Shown here piece by piece: positions 1-6,474 of a DNA stretch of 42,400 bases. The DNA is from a virus. Where the stretch lies: positions 1 to 42,400 of IMG/VR virus record IMGVR_UViG_3300037321_000150. The stretch is one strand, 5' to 3'. The notes beneath the pieces were generated by a model. The model saw only the letters and a list, made by a program, of their open reading frames with translations, was not told where the DNA came from and did not search any database. Each line of letters starts with the position of its first letter. The first letter of the stretch is position 1. The position numbers and the translations under genes were made by a program.

Positions 1-1163
1 CGGGCTACGAGGTCTTCGGCGTCGGCTTGTACGAGGTAGCTGTCTGACACGGGCTGCAAGGCAATGTGGGCGCGGTCGGTAATGAGGTAGCATTGCTCGG
101 AAAAGTAGAGCTCTTGCCACCAGGCTTTTTGGGCCTGCACCTGATGCCTCGGAAAGCCAAAGGCCACGGAAAGCTCACGCTCGCCGCTGACGCGATTGAT
201 GATGCGCTCCTGGGCAGTGGGTAGGTAGTCGTAGCCCGTGAACTGATCGGCGAGCTCGCGGGTCACTTTGAGGGTTTCGGTGGCGTCGCCGGTGAGGGCG
301 AGGGTATCGAAGCTTCCGAGGCTGTTTTCGAACAATAGGTACCGAACTTGACGGTGATAGGTGCGGTCGACGTAGTAGGTGCGGATCTCGGATAGGCGCT
401 CATTGGCTTCGTTGGAAATCCAGAGATCGTAGTGCAATACTTCTTGGGGTAGTGCCAGTAGCCCAAGCGCCTGCATGCCTACGGGGATGCAGTAGGCCGT
501 CATGGCCTGCGCCCCGGCTAGGGTGGTGGCGGTGAGGGTGTGGCGGGTGTGGTCGGCGTAGAGTACGTTCACCCGCACGCGCAGCTCGGTGGGGGCCGGG
601 TTGATGTTGGTGAGGTAGGTAAGGTACTCGGGCTGATCGGTACGGATGTTGCTGCGGTTGGGCTTGTAGGTAAGAAACTTGCGGCCCTGGGTGTAGCGGC
701 TGAAAAAGGTATCCTTGAAGTCGGCGTAGTGGCTGGGGCCAACCCCAGCCCGGTAGACGTAGCCCGTGGGTAGCTGGGTGGTGTCGATGGGCGCTTCGGC
801 GTCGAGCCGGCGCGATACGGCATAGTACGACGTGGTGAGGGTATCACACACACTGATGGCCTGCTGGCCAAAGTCGGGTGGGTAAGCCATGAGCTGCGAA
901 TGCAGCAGGTCAGCGACATCGAAGTAGGCCCCGGCGTAGATGGTAGCGTCGGCGGTGCTGGCTGGCGGCTCCTCGGAGGCCTCTAAGGTGGTGAGCAGCT
1001 GGTAGTCTTGGCCCTGAAAGTATTTGGGCAGGTAGATATCCAGGAGGTACCTGAGCCCCGACCGGGTGGGGTACTCGGTGGGGCTCAGGGGGTCGGTATT
1101 GAGGACGATCGGGTTTTTGGACAGGGCCAGGTCGATGGTCGTGAAGTTAGCTAAGGAGTCCAT
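1..1163 (-). CDS. Tail-region protein of unknown function, C-terminus cut by window edge
   Basis: From the ATG at 1163 the frame stays open for about 387 codons to the left edge, so the gene is partial here. The product starts MDSLANFTTIDLALSK and is rich in Thr, Tyr, Leu and Asp with no signal peptide, membrane segment or motif I recognise. It overlaps the end of the preceding gene by 17 bases, which suggests translational coupling in one tail operon. If base 1 is joined to base 42400, the frame continues nine more codons to a TAA that lies 17 bases before the tape-measure ATG. A virion tail or neck protein is an inference from position only. Confidence 0.75.
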   Translation of the reverse strand, partial: MDSLANFTTIDLALSKNPIVLNTDPLSPTEYPTRSGLRYLLDIYLPKYFQGQDYQLLTTLEASEEPPASTADATIYAGAYFDVADLLHSQLMAYPPDFGQQAISVCDTLTTSYYAVSRRLDAEAPIDTTQLPTGYVYRAGVGPSHYADFKDTFFSRYTQGRKFLTYKPNRSNIRTDQPEYLTYLTNINPAPTELRVRVNVLYADHTRHTLTATTLAGAQAMTAYCIPVGMQALGLLALPQEVLHYDLWISNEANERLSEIRTYYVDRTYHRQVRYLLFENSLGSFDTLALTGDATETLKVTRELADQFTGYDYLPTAQERIINRVSGERELSVAFGFPRHQVQAQKAWWQELYFSEQCYLITDRAHIALQPVSDSYLVQADAEDLVA

Positions 1164-1620
1164 TGGCGTTAAGATAGAGTTCAAAATCAAGTTTCCAGCC
1201 GAAGTGGTTATTGGCCCAGGCGCGGTCGACGGCAGTTTTGCGCATGCCCGACAAACTGCAATGGATGAAGCCCTTGGCGCGGTTATCGGCCAGCATTTGT
1301 TTTTGCAGGTCGTAGATAATCCTGACGGAATCTATTTCGGCCTGGGTTTGCTCCTGGGGGCTATCGAGTGGGGGGGCGTAGATGACACTCACGCCACCAT
1401 AATAGACTTCGGTGAACTGGCTGGCGTCGTTGTCTTCGGACCGGATTTCGGGTTGTTCGAGCCACAGGAACGGGTACGAGAAATCTTCGTGGCCGGTGGC
1501 GTACTGGATGCCCAGCTCTACGCCTCCGTACAGAAAAAAATTAATGTCAGGATGGTTGGCGGCGAAATCCTTGAAATAGTTGATGTAGGATTCGAAGTCG
1601 GCAGAAACTAGCATGGGCAT
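1147..1620 (-). CDS. Small tail-region protein, possible tail completion/terminator protein
   Basis: 157 residues starting MPMLVSADFESYINYFKDF. There is no clear family motif. The size, an acidic aromatic-rich sequence, and a position ahead of tail genes and after two chaperone-like genes would suit a tail terminator or completion protein, but that is inference. It is the first gene of a unit: a TAGGACAGA box lies 49 bases upstream of the ATG and the AT-rich cassette island lies beyond. It overlaps the next gene, which starts at 1163. Confidence 0.7.
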   Translation of the reverse strand: MPMLVSADFESYINYFKDFAANHPDINFFLYGGVELGIQYATGHEDFSYPFLWLEQPEIRSEDNDASQFTEVYYGGVSVIYAPPLDSPQEQTQAEIDSVRIIYDLQKQMLADNRAKGFIHCSLSGMRKTAVDRAWANNHFGWKLDFELYLNANGLLS

Positions 1621-1668
1621 TCCGTGGTGAGTGAATGCGTGAAGGTCGGAAGGTTTGGGGGGTTGGAG

Positions 1669-1677
1669 TAGGACAGA
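1669..1677 (-). promoter_or_regulatory. TAGGACAGA box (TCTGTCCTA on the coding strand)
   Basis: Exact copy of a 9-base box also found at 10894 and 17993. It lies 49 bases upstream of the start at 1620 and is followed on the plus strand by a polypurine run (about 1684-1708). Candidate phage-specific late promoter element. Confidence 0.5.
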
Positions 1678-1718
1678 AATTTTTGGAGGAAGGGAGGAAG
1701 GGAGGAAAGCTTGTGCAA

Positions 1719-1741
1719 CACCCTAATTTTGGTAGGGCGTG
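1719..1741. terminator. Weak hairpin between cassette island and tail operon
   Basis: CACCCTA at 1719-1725 pairs with TAGGGcGTG at 1733-1741 with one bulged base. There is no strong U run, so termination is uncertain. It lies between the small HTH gene and the TAGGACAGA box. Confidence 0.3.
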
Positions 1742-1768
1742 ACACAGCGTAAATAAATTGAGGGGAAA

Positions 1769-1981
1769 TTAAAAAGTGGTTGGAAGTTGTAACGCTTCCC
1801 GAAGGATTACATATTGTTTCATATTTAGCCAGAAACGACCGCTTTCAAAACGTTTTATTGTTGCAATGCCTAATCCTGTTTGATCTGCAAGTGCAGCCTG
1901 GGAAATACCCAATTCGTTTCTTCTATTTTTAATGAAGCCCGCAATTTTCAAACGAGCTTCATTAAGGTCCTTGTCTGTCAT
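1769..1981 (-). CDS. Small XRE-type helix-turn-helix protein
   Basis: 70 residues. The pattern RNELGISQAALADQTGLG, then IATIKRFESGR, is the standard five-helix HTH_3 (XRE/Cro-C1) fold, and the protein has nothing beyond that domain. Proteins of this kind act as antitoxins or local repressors. Its start follows directly (TAACATG) the stop of a truncated open frame at 1983-2126, which may have been a partner. Its AT-rich composition matches the cassette island rather than the tail genes next to it. Confidence 0.8.
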   Translation of the reverse strand: MTDKDLNEARLKIAGFIKNRRNELGISQAALADQTGLGIATIKRFESGRFWLNMKQYVILREALQLPTTF

Positions 1982-1982
1982 G

Positions 1983-2126
1983 TTAATTATATAACTGTGA
2001 TTGCATTTCCATTGCCATCTCGTAAGTAACTATTTTGTTATCCTCTATCGCGGTTTCAAATTTCGATGCGAAGTTTTTCCATGCTGCTAAGGCAATCATA
2101 ATACTGTCATGGCTTCGGGTAGCTGC
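1983..2126 (-). pseudogene. 5'-truncated ORF remnant ahead of the HTH gene
   Basis: An open frame of 47 codons with no start ends at TAA 1983-1985; its product contains HDSIMIALAAWKNFASKF and ends EMQSQLYN. The composition looks like real protein. The frame is cut on its upstream side exactly where the attC-like arm of the neighbouring cassette (2111-2141) begins. It is probably the 3' part of a gene that lost its 5' end when the cassette was joined. I do not know the family. Confidence 0.5.
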
Positions 2127-2131
2127 AAACC

Positions 2132-2786
2132 GTTATAGGGCATTTAAGGAGCAAACAACAGACCATTTGCGGGATGCTTAATGTTTGTATAACTTTTGCC
2201 TGAATAATCGGCAAGAGCTTTCAAACATTCTTGAACTCCCGCTTCGTAATTTTCCTTAACAATAAATACACGGTGAATCTTTCGTCTTTGGTCTGTACCA
2301 CCGTGAAAACTGTGATAAACGGTGAATGCACCGTTTTTCCCTCTATATCCCCAAGTTTCACCACAACCCCAAAATTGGTTGTGGTTTGCGTATTGGTTGC
2401 CTTCATCAATTGAGCTTGTCATTTCTTCAAGTTCAATGTTTTCAATTTCAGATTCTGGAATAACGAAAACCATATCTTTTGAAATTCTAAACTCTGAGCG
2501 TAGTAGCTCAATTGCTGTCATGTCGCTTTGTGGCTTAATTGCCCAGACTGACCCGCAATTATACCCAAGCGAGCCACCTATTTTAACACTTGTTTCACCG
2601 GCTTTAGCTCCGTCAGTATTCCATCCAGAAACCTTTATGTGAGTTTCAGATTTTTTTTCAATTATATAATGGTGACGACCTAACGTCCCACCTGCACGGA
2701 GTTCAACTCCTGTTTCTTTTTCGCTAAGTTGAGCGAATGTGTAATAACGATTTGCCATAATTATTTGAATTAAAACGCCCTATAAC
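2132..2786 (-). mobile_element. Integron-like gene cassette A
   Basis: A perfect 10-base inverted pair, GTTATAGGGC at 2132-2141 and GCCCTATAAC at 2777-2786, brackets a single gene with little non-coding sequence. This is the geometry of an integron cassette: it begins with the TTRRRY-like half of a core site and ends, just after the stop codon, with the complementary inverse core. The 3' attC seems reduced to one arm (about 2111-2141), since the following sequence is an unrelated ORF remnant. Confidence 0.6.
2144..2758 (-). CDS. Cassette A protein, unknown function
   Basis: 204 residues starting MANRYYTFAQLSEKE. No signal peptide, membrane segment or known motif is evident. The middle is Gly/Trp-rich (residues about 125-155, with FWGCGETWGYRGKNG), and the C-terminal third is Lys/Tyr-rich. 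The gene fills cassette A: the ATG is 19 bases from the cassette's leading core and the stop is 3 bases from its trailing core, as in compact integron cassettes. No function is proposed. Confidence 0.7.
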   Translation of the reverse strand: MANRYYTFAQLSEKETGVELRAGGTLGRHHYIIEKKSETHIKVSGWNTDGAKAGETSVKIGGSLGYNCGSVWAIKPQSDMTAIELLRSEFRISKDMVFVIPESEIENIELEEMTSSIDEGNQYANHNQFWGCGETWGYRGKNGAFTVYHSFHGGTDQRRKIHRVFIVKENYEAGVQECLKALADYSGKSYTNIKHPANGLLFAP

Positions 2787-2873
2787 ATTGCATACACAAA
2801 AGCTGGGCGGAAGTGCTAATATGTACGTTCGGGTTAAAGAAGCCCCGCCTTCGTGTATGCCTTGACGTTGCTT
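2780..2873 (-). repeat. attC-like recombination site 1
   Basis: The outer cores are CTATAAC (2780-2786) and GTTGCTT (2867-2873). Inside them, GCATACAC.AAAGCTGGGCGG (2790-2810) pairs imperfectly with CCCGCCTTCGTGTATGC (2844-2860), leaving bulged bases and a loop. The length of about 94 bases, GTT/AAC outer triplets and imperfect inner stem fit integron attC sites. Confidence 0.6.
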
Positions 2874-3152
2874 ACAGCGAAAACATCCGGCATTATTTCT
2901 TCTTTTAGGTCAGGGAAAAAATTTCCGTGACCTAAAAGAATATTTTGGTTTCAAGCCTGCTTGTCATGTTTGTTTGCGCTTGACATTTTATTTTCGCCGA
3001 ATTAAGGTTGCCGCCCGTTTTTTGTTTTAGCTGAATTGCTTATACAAATATGATATCATTTTTGATACCATACAAGTTTTTTTGCAAACTATTTTAAAAA
3101 TAATTTTCCCTCAATTTCAAAGAACTAATTCGACCACCTTAATTATGCCTTC
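2874..3152. other. Gene-free AT-rich stretch between attC-like sites 1 and 2
   Basis: No convincing ORF on either strand. It holds the hairpin at 2899-2940 and, near 3047-3071, short palindromic sequence including ATGATATCAT that could be an operator or promoter. It may be a non-coding cassette, since attC-like sites lie on both sides. Confidence 0.4.
2899..2940. terminator. Perfect hairpin, possible bidirectional terminator
   Basis: TTCTTTTAGGTCA pairs perfectly with TGACCTAAAAGAA around a 16-base loop. U-rich ends occur on both strands. It lies in a gene-free stretch between two attC-like sites. Confidence 0.5.
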
Positions 3153-3282
3153 CTACAACAACGTATTGCTTCTATTGTGGCAGGACGAATAACACTCATC
3201 ATTAGTTATCTATTAAGCATCGGTTGTATGCAATCGGAAGGAACAATGAAGTCCACAACAGCAGCAATACCGAACGTTATCG
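3153..3282. repeat. attC-like recombination site 2
   Basis: Cores are CTACAAC (3153-3159) and GTTATCG (3276-3282). The arms GTATTGCTTCTATTGTGG (3163-3180) and CCACAACAGCAGCAATACC (3253-3271) are complementary apart from two mismatches. The roughly 130-base length is within the usual attC range. The downstream core opens straight into the plus-strand gene at 3313. Confidence 0.65.
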
Positions 3283-3312
3283 TTTCGGGCGGCAAATTAA
3301 AGGAAACCCACT

Positions 3313-3516
3313 ATGGCAAAGAAAAAAGATAAATGGATTAAAGTAGTATTTTCAGCGGATTGCATTTATGAAGATTGGGATGAGGACAAAGAATGTCCAA
3401 CCTGCCCGGAATGCAGTAAGGATTATGCTGATTGCCCATGTCCGGGGCCAACGATGGAAGATGAATATGATTACAAAGAAGTTGAAAGTATTTTATACGC
3501 AAAAAAGAAATCATGA
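3313..3516 (+). CDS. Small cysteine-rich phage protein, probable zinc binder
   Basis: 67 residues with Cys at 17, 28, 31, 34, 41 and 43 followed by PGPTMEDEYDY, an acidic tail. The pattern CPTCPECSKDYADCPCPGP is one I know from small phage proteins encoded just ahead of a putative DNA-methylase-like gene, and the same arrangement appears here: its stop overlaps the next ATG as ATGA. It is on the plus strand, against the phage genes around it, and begins 31 bases after attC-like site 2, so it is probably cassette cargo. Biochemical role unknown. Confidence 0.7.
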   Translation: MAKKKDKWIKVVFSADCIYEDWDEDKECPTCPECSKDYADCPCPGPTMEDEYDYKEVESILYAKKKS

Positions 3517-3599
3517 AAATAATAATAGGCTGCGAAGAAAGCCAAGCGGTTTGCAAGGCATTTAGGGAAGCAGGGCATGAAGCATTGCACAAATTTTAG
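3513..3599 (+). pseudogene. Truncated methylase-like gene fragment
   Basis: The ATG overlaps the preceding stop (ATGA). The product starts MKIIIGCEESQAVCKAFREA and stops after 28 residues. That start is characteristic of a longer phage protein annotated as a DNA cytosine-methylase-like enzyme with an N-terminal GCEESQ motif; everything after HEA is missing. The frame runs into unrelated sequence and a TAG, so this is the broken 5' end of that gene. Confidence 0.7.
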
Positions 3600-3656
3600 C
3601 TGAGTAATCATACCCATCTCCACCGTATAGTTGTAGTTTTTTCATGAGGCTCTACT

Positions 3657-4010
3657 TTATTGAGTGACTCCTTGTTTCTTGCACATGAATTCGTGGATGG
3701 CTTGTAGGGCCACCAGGGGGAGCTTGTGCTTGCGGCGCTGGATTTGGTAGTCGACTTCCCATAAGTCGGGATGACGGGTGCCGTTTTCTATTGCTCGTTT
3801 CCGTGCGATCAGCCAATTGACCATAGTGTTGTCGAGCTTGGTATCGGGTGGGATTTGGAGGCCATCTAGTGCCCCTAACCGAAAACGGATGGCTCCTAGC
3901 TGGTAGGAGAGCCATGGGGCGATGTACTCCCAGAGTACGCGAAATATCTGGATTCGGGGGTGGGCGTAGCTACGCTTGGCTTTGGGCTTCCATTTGTCGG
4001 AGTTGTTCAT
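3657..4010 (-). CDS. Tail-assembly-chaperone-like protein, second of pair
   Basis: 117 residues, basic (MNNSDKWKPKAKRSYAHP start; C-terminus CKKQGVTQ) with a helical middle. It overlaps the upstream gene by 41 bases in a different frame. Two overlapping genes between the lysis module and the tail genes resemble the tail-assembly chaperone pair that usually precedes a tape measure. The frame offset here would need a +1 or -2 shift to make a fusion, with A-rich sequence just upstream of 4010. The role is inferred from position. Confidence 0.6.
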   Translation of the reverse strand: MNNSDKWKPKAKRSYAHPRIQIFRVLWEYIAPWLSYQLGAIRFRLGALDGLQIPPDTKLDNTMVNWLIARKRAIENGTRHPDLWEVDYQIQRRKHKLPLVALQAIHEFMCKKQGVTQ

Positions 4011-4776
4011 CGTTTTTGATTTTCTTGTGTTTCAAATATAACCAAATAGTATGAACATTGGTAGCACAGACACTGTCAAAATTTCCGTGGACGCGGTTTT
4101 CGGCTACGTCTTCGATGGTGGAGAGCCAGCCTTCGCCATTATGAAAGAGGGTGCGGGCGTCGGGGGCGGCGTCGTATAGGTTGGCGTAGCGTTGCACGAA
4201 GGCGTTGTTGTGGTGCTCCCAGTATAAGATAATGGGCAGGATGGTTTCGAGGCTGAGCCGACGGAGTTTTTTGGCGCGTTGGCTGGCCCGAAGGGAGTTG
4301 TAGGGCTGGCGGTCGTCGCCGTCGTAGGAGGTGAAATGTTTGCGTAGCTGCCAACCGAAGCGGCGCGGGCGCAGGATGATGGCCAAGAATTCGTAGAGTG
4401 CGTCGGGGTTGGGCGCTTTGGGGTTGGAGTAGGCTAGGTAATAGATGTTGGCCATGGCTACTTCGATGGTGGAGCTGTCGGCGTAGGCGGGCTGTGGGAG
4501 GTAGTAGCGTGTAAGGCCCACGCGAACGTACGGAAACGGCGGCTCGGTGATGGGGGTGTTGATGGCCCAGCGCACGGCGTCGTAGAGATCGTTGCGGGCT
4601 ACGAGGGGCAGCTCGGCTACGTCTTGTAGCCCGGTGAGGACCTGCACGAGCTGGTTATAGAGGGGCAGCGTGAGGTCTTGGTCGTCGGTAGTACGGATGG
4701 CCAGTACCAGGGGTAGGGCTTTTTTGAGCTGCCTAGGGCTACACTCGGCCCATGATGCTGGTATTTTGTTTTTCAT
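3970..4776 (-). CDS. Tail-assembly-chaperone-like protein, first of pair
   Basis: 268 residues. The start KIPASWAECSPRQLKKALPL follows the 'lPesW.elt..q' pattern seen in phage tail assembly chaperones and related Bacteroidota phage proteins. The rest is helical with many Leu, Tyr and Arg and no membrane segments. It follows the endolysin by 11 bases and overlaps the next gene. The chaperone role is suggested by the N-terminal pattern and the two-gene overlap, not proven. Confidence 0.65.
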   Translation of the reverse strand: MKNKIPASWAECSPRQLKKALPLVLAIRTTDDQDLTLPLYNQLVQVLTGLQDVAELPLVARNDLYDAVRWAINTPITEPPFPYVRVGLTRYYLPQPAYADSSTIEVAMANIYYLAYSNPKAPNPDALYEFLAIILRPRRFGWQLRKHFTSYDGDDRQPYNSLRASQRAKKLRRLSLETILPIILYWEHHNNAFVQRYANLYDAAPDARTLFHNGEGWLSTIEDVAENRVHGNFDSVCATNVHTIWLYLKHKKIKNDEQLRQMEAQSQA

Positions 4777-4787
4777 GCGGGAGCGAT

Positions 4788-5246
4788 TCAGGTGCTTTTG
4801 TAGTAGGTTTTGCCGGCAATGCGCAGGGCGGTGAGCTGCTGGCGCCGGTGGCGTTCAGAATAGCTAACGTGGATCCAGGAGGGTTCGCCTTGGGCGTCGG
4901 GAAATTCGGCAATGAGTTGGTCGAAGGGCAGGTTGAGCGCTACGATCCTGTCGAGTAGTTCGGCGTTGCTGACACCGGGGCTGCTGATGTCGGCGGCTTG
5001 GCCCTGCACGTGTTGTGAGCTGCGGGCCCCACCAATGGCGCGGTTGAGCCGGGGGCAGCGGTAGCCACTGCTTACGCGGATGGGTACGCCGACGCTGAGC
5101 CGGAGGGGTTCAAGGATATTGACGGATAAGGCCCGGAGGTTTTCGGTGATCTCCTCCGACGGCGCGAACTGTTCCTTGTAGCCGCGACGGGTGGCGGTTT
5201 GGCTGGCTAGCATTTCGGCTAGGGTGAAGCGCTCGGATAGTTTCAT
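4788..5246 (-). CDS. Peptidase M15-family endolysin
   Basis: 152 residues, typical length for a single-domain M15_3 peptidase (D-Ala-D-Ala carboxypeptidase-like) that cuts peptidoglycan cross-links. The zinc site is visible: SSQHVQGQAAD gives His79 and Asp86, and SWIHVSY gives His126. SSGYRCPRLN at 59-68 is the usual conserved entry to the fold. No signal peptide, so it depends on the holin. Its ATG overlaps the holin stop (ATGA at 5243-5246), making a holin-endolysin cassette. Confidence 0.9.
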   Translation of the reverse strand: MKLSERFTLAEMLASQTATRRGYKEQFAPSEEITENLRALSVNILEPLRLSVGVPIRVSSGYRCPRLNRAIGGARSSQHVQGQAADISSPGVSNAELLDRIVALNLPFDQLIAEFPDAQGEPSWIHVSYSERHRRQQLTALRIAGKTYYKST

Positions 5247-5845
5247 GGCGCTGGCTTGGTGTCTTTCTTCTCGTCGGTAACCTCGGGCGGTGTTTTCAGC
5301 AGATCGGCAAACTCTCCGGTCTTGCGGAACCGCCGAAAGGTAGCCGAAAACCAGGCGGGTACGTAGTTGGGCAGGATCTGCTCGATCAGGTCTAGGGATT
5401 TAAGGGTGTGGTAGGTGAAGGTGATCATGTAGCCGGAATAGATGAAGTACATGCCGATGATAGGCCCAGTGGGCACGTCGACAATCCCGACCCGTGAGGC
5501 GATGGTAAGGACGCCAAAAATAGCAATGGCGAATAGGTAGCCGAGCACGATGACGGACACCATGACGGTAAGCTGCGTGGCGGTCTTGATGAGAAACACC
5601 TTAGCGTCACGCTCTTTGTTTTTTATGTGCTTGACGAGCCCGAGCATGCTCATGAGCGCGAAGGCGATGAAAGTAATGTAGGCGAAGTCGGCGGTGACGT
5701 CGCTGTCTTGCATCAGTACGCGCATGAAGCCACTGGTGGCCAGTGCTATGGCTAGTAGGCCTTTGTCGGCAAGGGTGGATGTGAGGCCATCTGCCAGGTC
5801 GTTAAGAAAATTGTTCACGGTATAGTCTCGAAAGTATGGTTTCAT
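5243..5845 (-). CDS. Phage holin, Holin_4-like
   Basis: 200 residues from the ATG at 5845 (MKPYFRDYTVNNFLNDLADG), chosen because the upstream in-frame extension is low-complexity, overlaps the neighbouring gene and lacks membrane character. There are four hydrophobic segments, around residues 30-50, 60-80, 90-125 and 130-160, then a charged tail ending DEKKDTKPAP. This matches the phage holin family of toxin-secretion/lysis proteins. It is translationally coupled to the M15 endolysin. Confidence 0.8.
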   Translation of the reverse strand: MKPYFRDYTVNNFLNDLADGLTSTLADKGLLAIALATSGFMRVLMQDSDVTADFAYITFIAFALMSMLGLVKHIKNKERDAKVFLIKTATQLTVMVSVIVLGYLFAIAIFGVLTIASRVGIVDVPTGPIIGMYFIYSGYMITFTYHTLKSLDLIEQILPNYVPAWFSATFRRFRKTGEFADLLKTPPEVTDEKKDTKPAP

Positions 5846-5855
5846 GGTTTCGTGT

Positions 5856-6245
5856 TTAGATGGGTACAAGGAGGCCAAGTAGGAACCCTTCAAGGCGCGC
5901 TTTCCAGCGCTGGCGGCGGCGGTATTTCTGGTCGGTGAGCAGTGCTTGCTGGTGCAGGCGCTCTGTGATGGCGGCTTGCAGGCGTAGCACTCTGACTTCG
6001 TGGGCGAGGGCCTGGTTGTGTTGCTGTGTGTACTCATGGGCTTTCAGGAGGTTTTGGTGGGTGTGCTGGAGCTGGGTGTAGAGCAGCAGGCTGTCGAGCA
6101 GGGCGTTTTCGTAGGCTGTCGAGAACTCGTCCCTGGACAATTGCCCGGAGGCTGTCGCGGAGCAGCACAGTAGTAGCATCACCACGAAACAGGCGCACGG
6201 CCAGGCTGTGGAGTTCGGACTTGGATTGTTGGTAGCGTATTTCAT
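5856..6245 (-). CDS. Spanin-like exported coiled protein (embedded gene)
   Basis: 129 residues from the ATG at 6245. An N-terminal hydrophobic signal (CFVVMLLLCCSATASG, about residues 19-34) is followed by a long helical, Gln/Leu/His-rich region and a second hydrophobic stretch at the end (LEGFLLGLLVPI). About 210 bases of its 5' part overlap the preceding gene in another frame, the nested layout of Rz/Rz1 spanins. It sits directly before the holin. No clean lipobox is visible. It could be a divergent spanin subunit. Confidence 0.55.
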   Translation of the reverse strand: MKYATNNPSPNSTAWPCACFVVMLLLCCSATASGQLSRDEFSTAYENALLDSLLLYTQLQHTHQNLLKAHEYTQQHNQALAHEVRVLRLQAAITERLHQQALLTDQKYRRRQRWKARLEGFLLGLLVPI

Positions 6246-6429
6246 AGTAGGCGGCTGAATCGTGCGCAAAACGTGCTTTTTCTTGGTAGTGAGCGGCGCT
6301 GTCGTGGGCGGTTTCGAAGGCGCTGCGCGTTGGCTTCTGCTGGCACGCCCGGTACACTAAGGCCAGAAAACCCAAGGTAAGCAGGCATAATGCTAGGGTT
6401 GCGACGGTGCGGATGGGCGTGTTTTTCAT
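6034..6429 (-). CDS. Spanin-like (Rz-like) membrane protein
   Basis: 131 residues from the ATG at 6429 (MKNTPIRTVATLALCLLTLG). One N-terminal transmembrane segment at about residues 7-27 is followed by a charged helical region with repeated HDSAAHYQ/HDSAAYYE phrases and a Pro-rich end (PAHPPKPPESP). N-in membrane topology plus a periplasmic coiled region is the inner-membrane spanin layout. Its 3' half overlaps the next gene out of frame. The lysis role is inferred from architecture and from the holin and endolysin downstream. Confidence 0.6.
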   Translation of the reverse strand: MKNTPIRTVATLALCLLTLGFLALVYRACQQKPTRSAFETAHDSAAHYQEKARFAHDSAAYYEIRYQQSKSELHSLAVRLFRGDATTVLLRDSLRAIVQGRVLDSLRKRPARQPAALHPAPAHPPKPPESP

Positions 6430-6474
6430 TTTTGAATCAGTGAATAGGGGCAATGTTAGAATAGTTCATTTTCT

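Noticed and set aside
5846-6037. 64-residue N-terminal extension of the holin
   Set aside because: It reads the spanin-like genes out of frame with low-complexity Ser/Thr/Pro sequence; the ATG at 5845 gives the expected holin.
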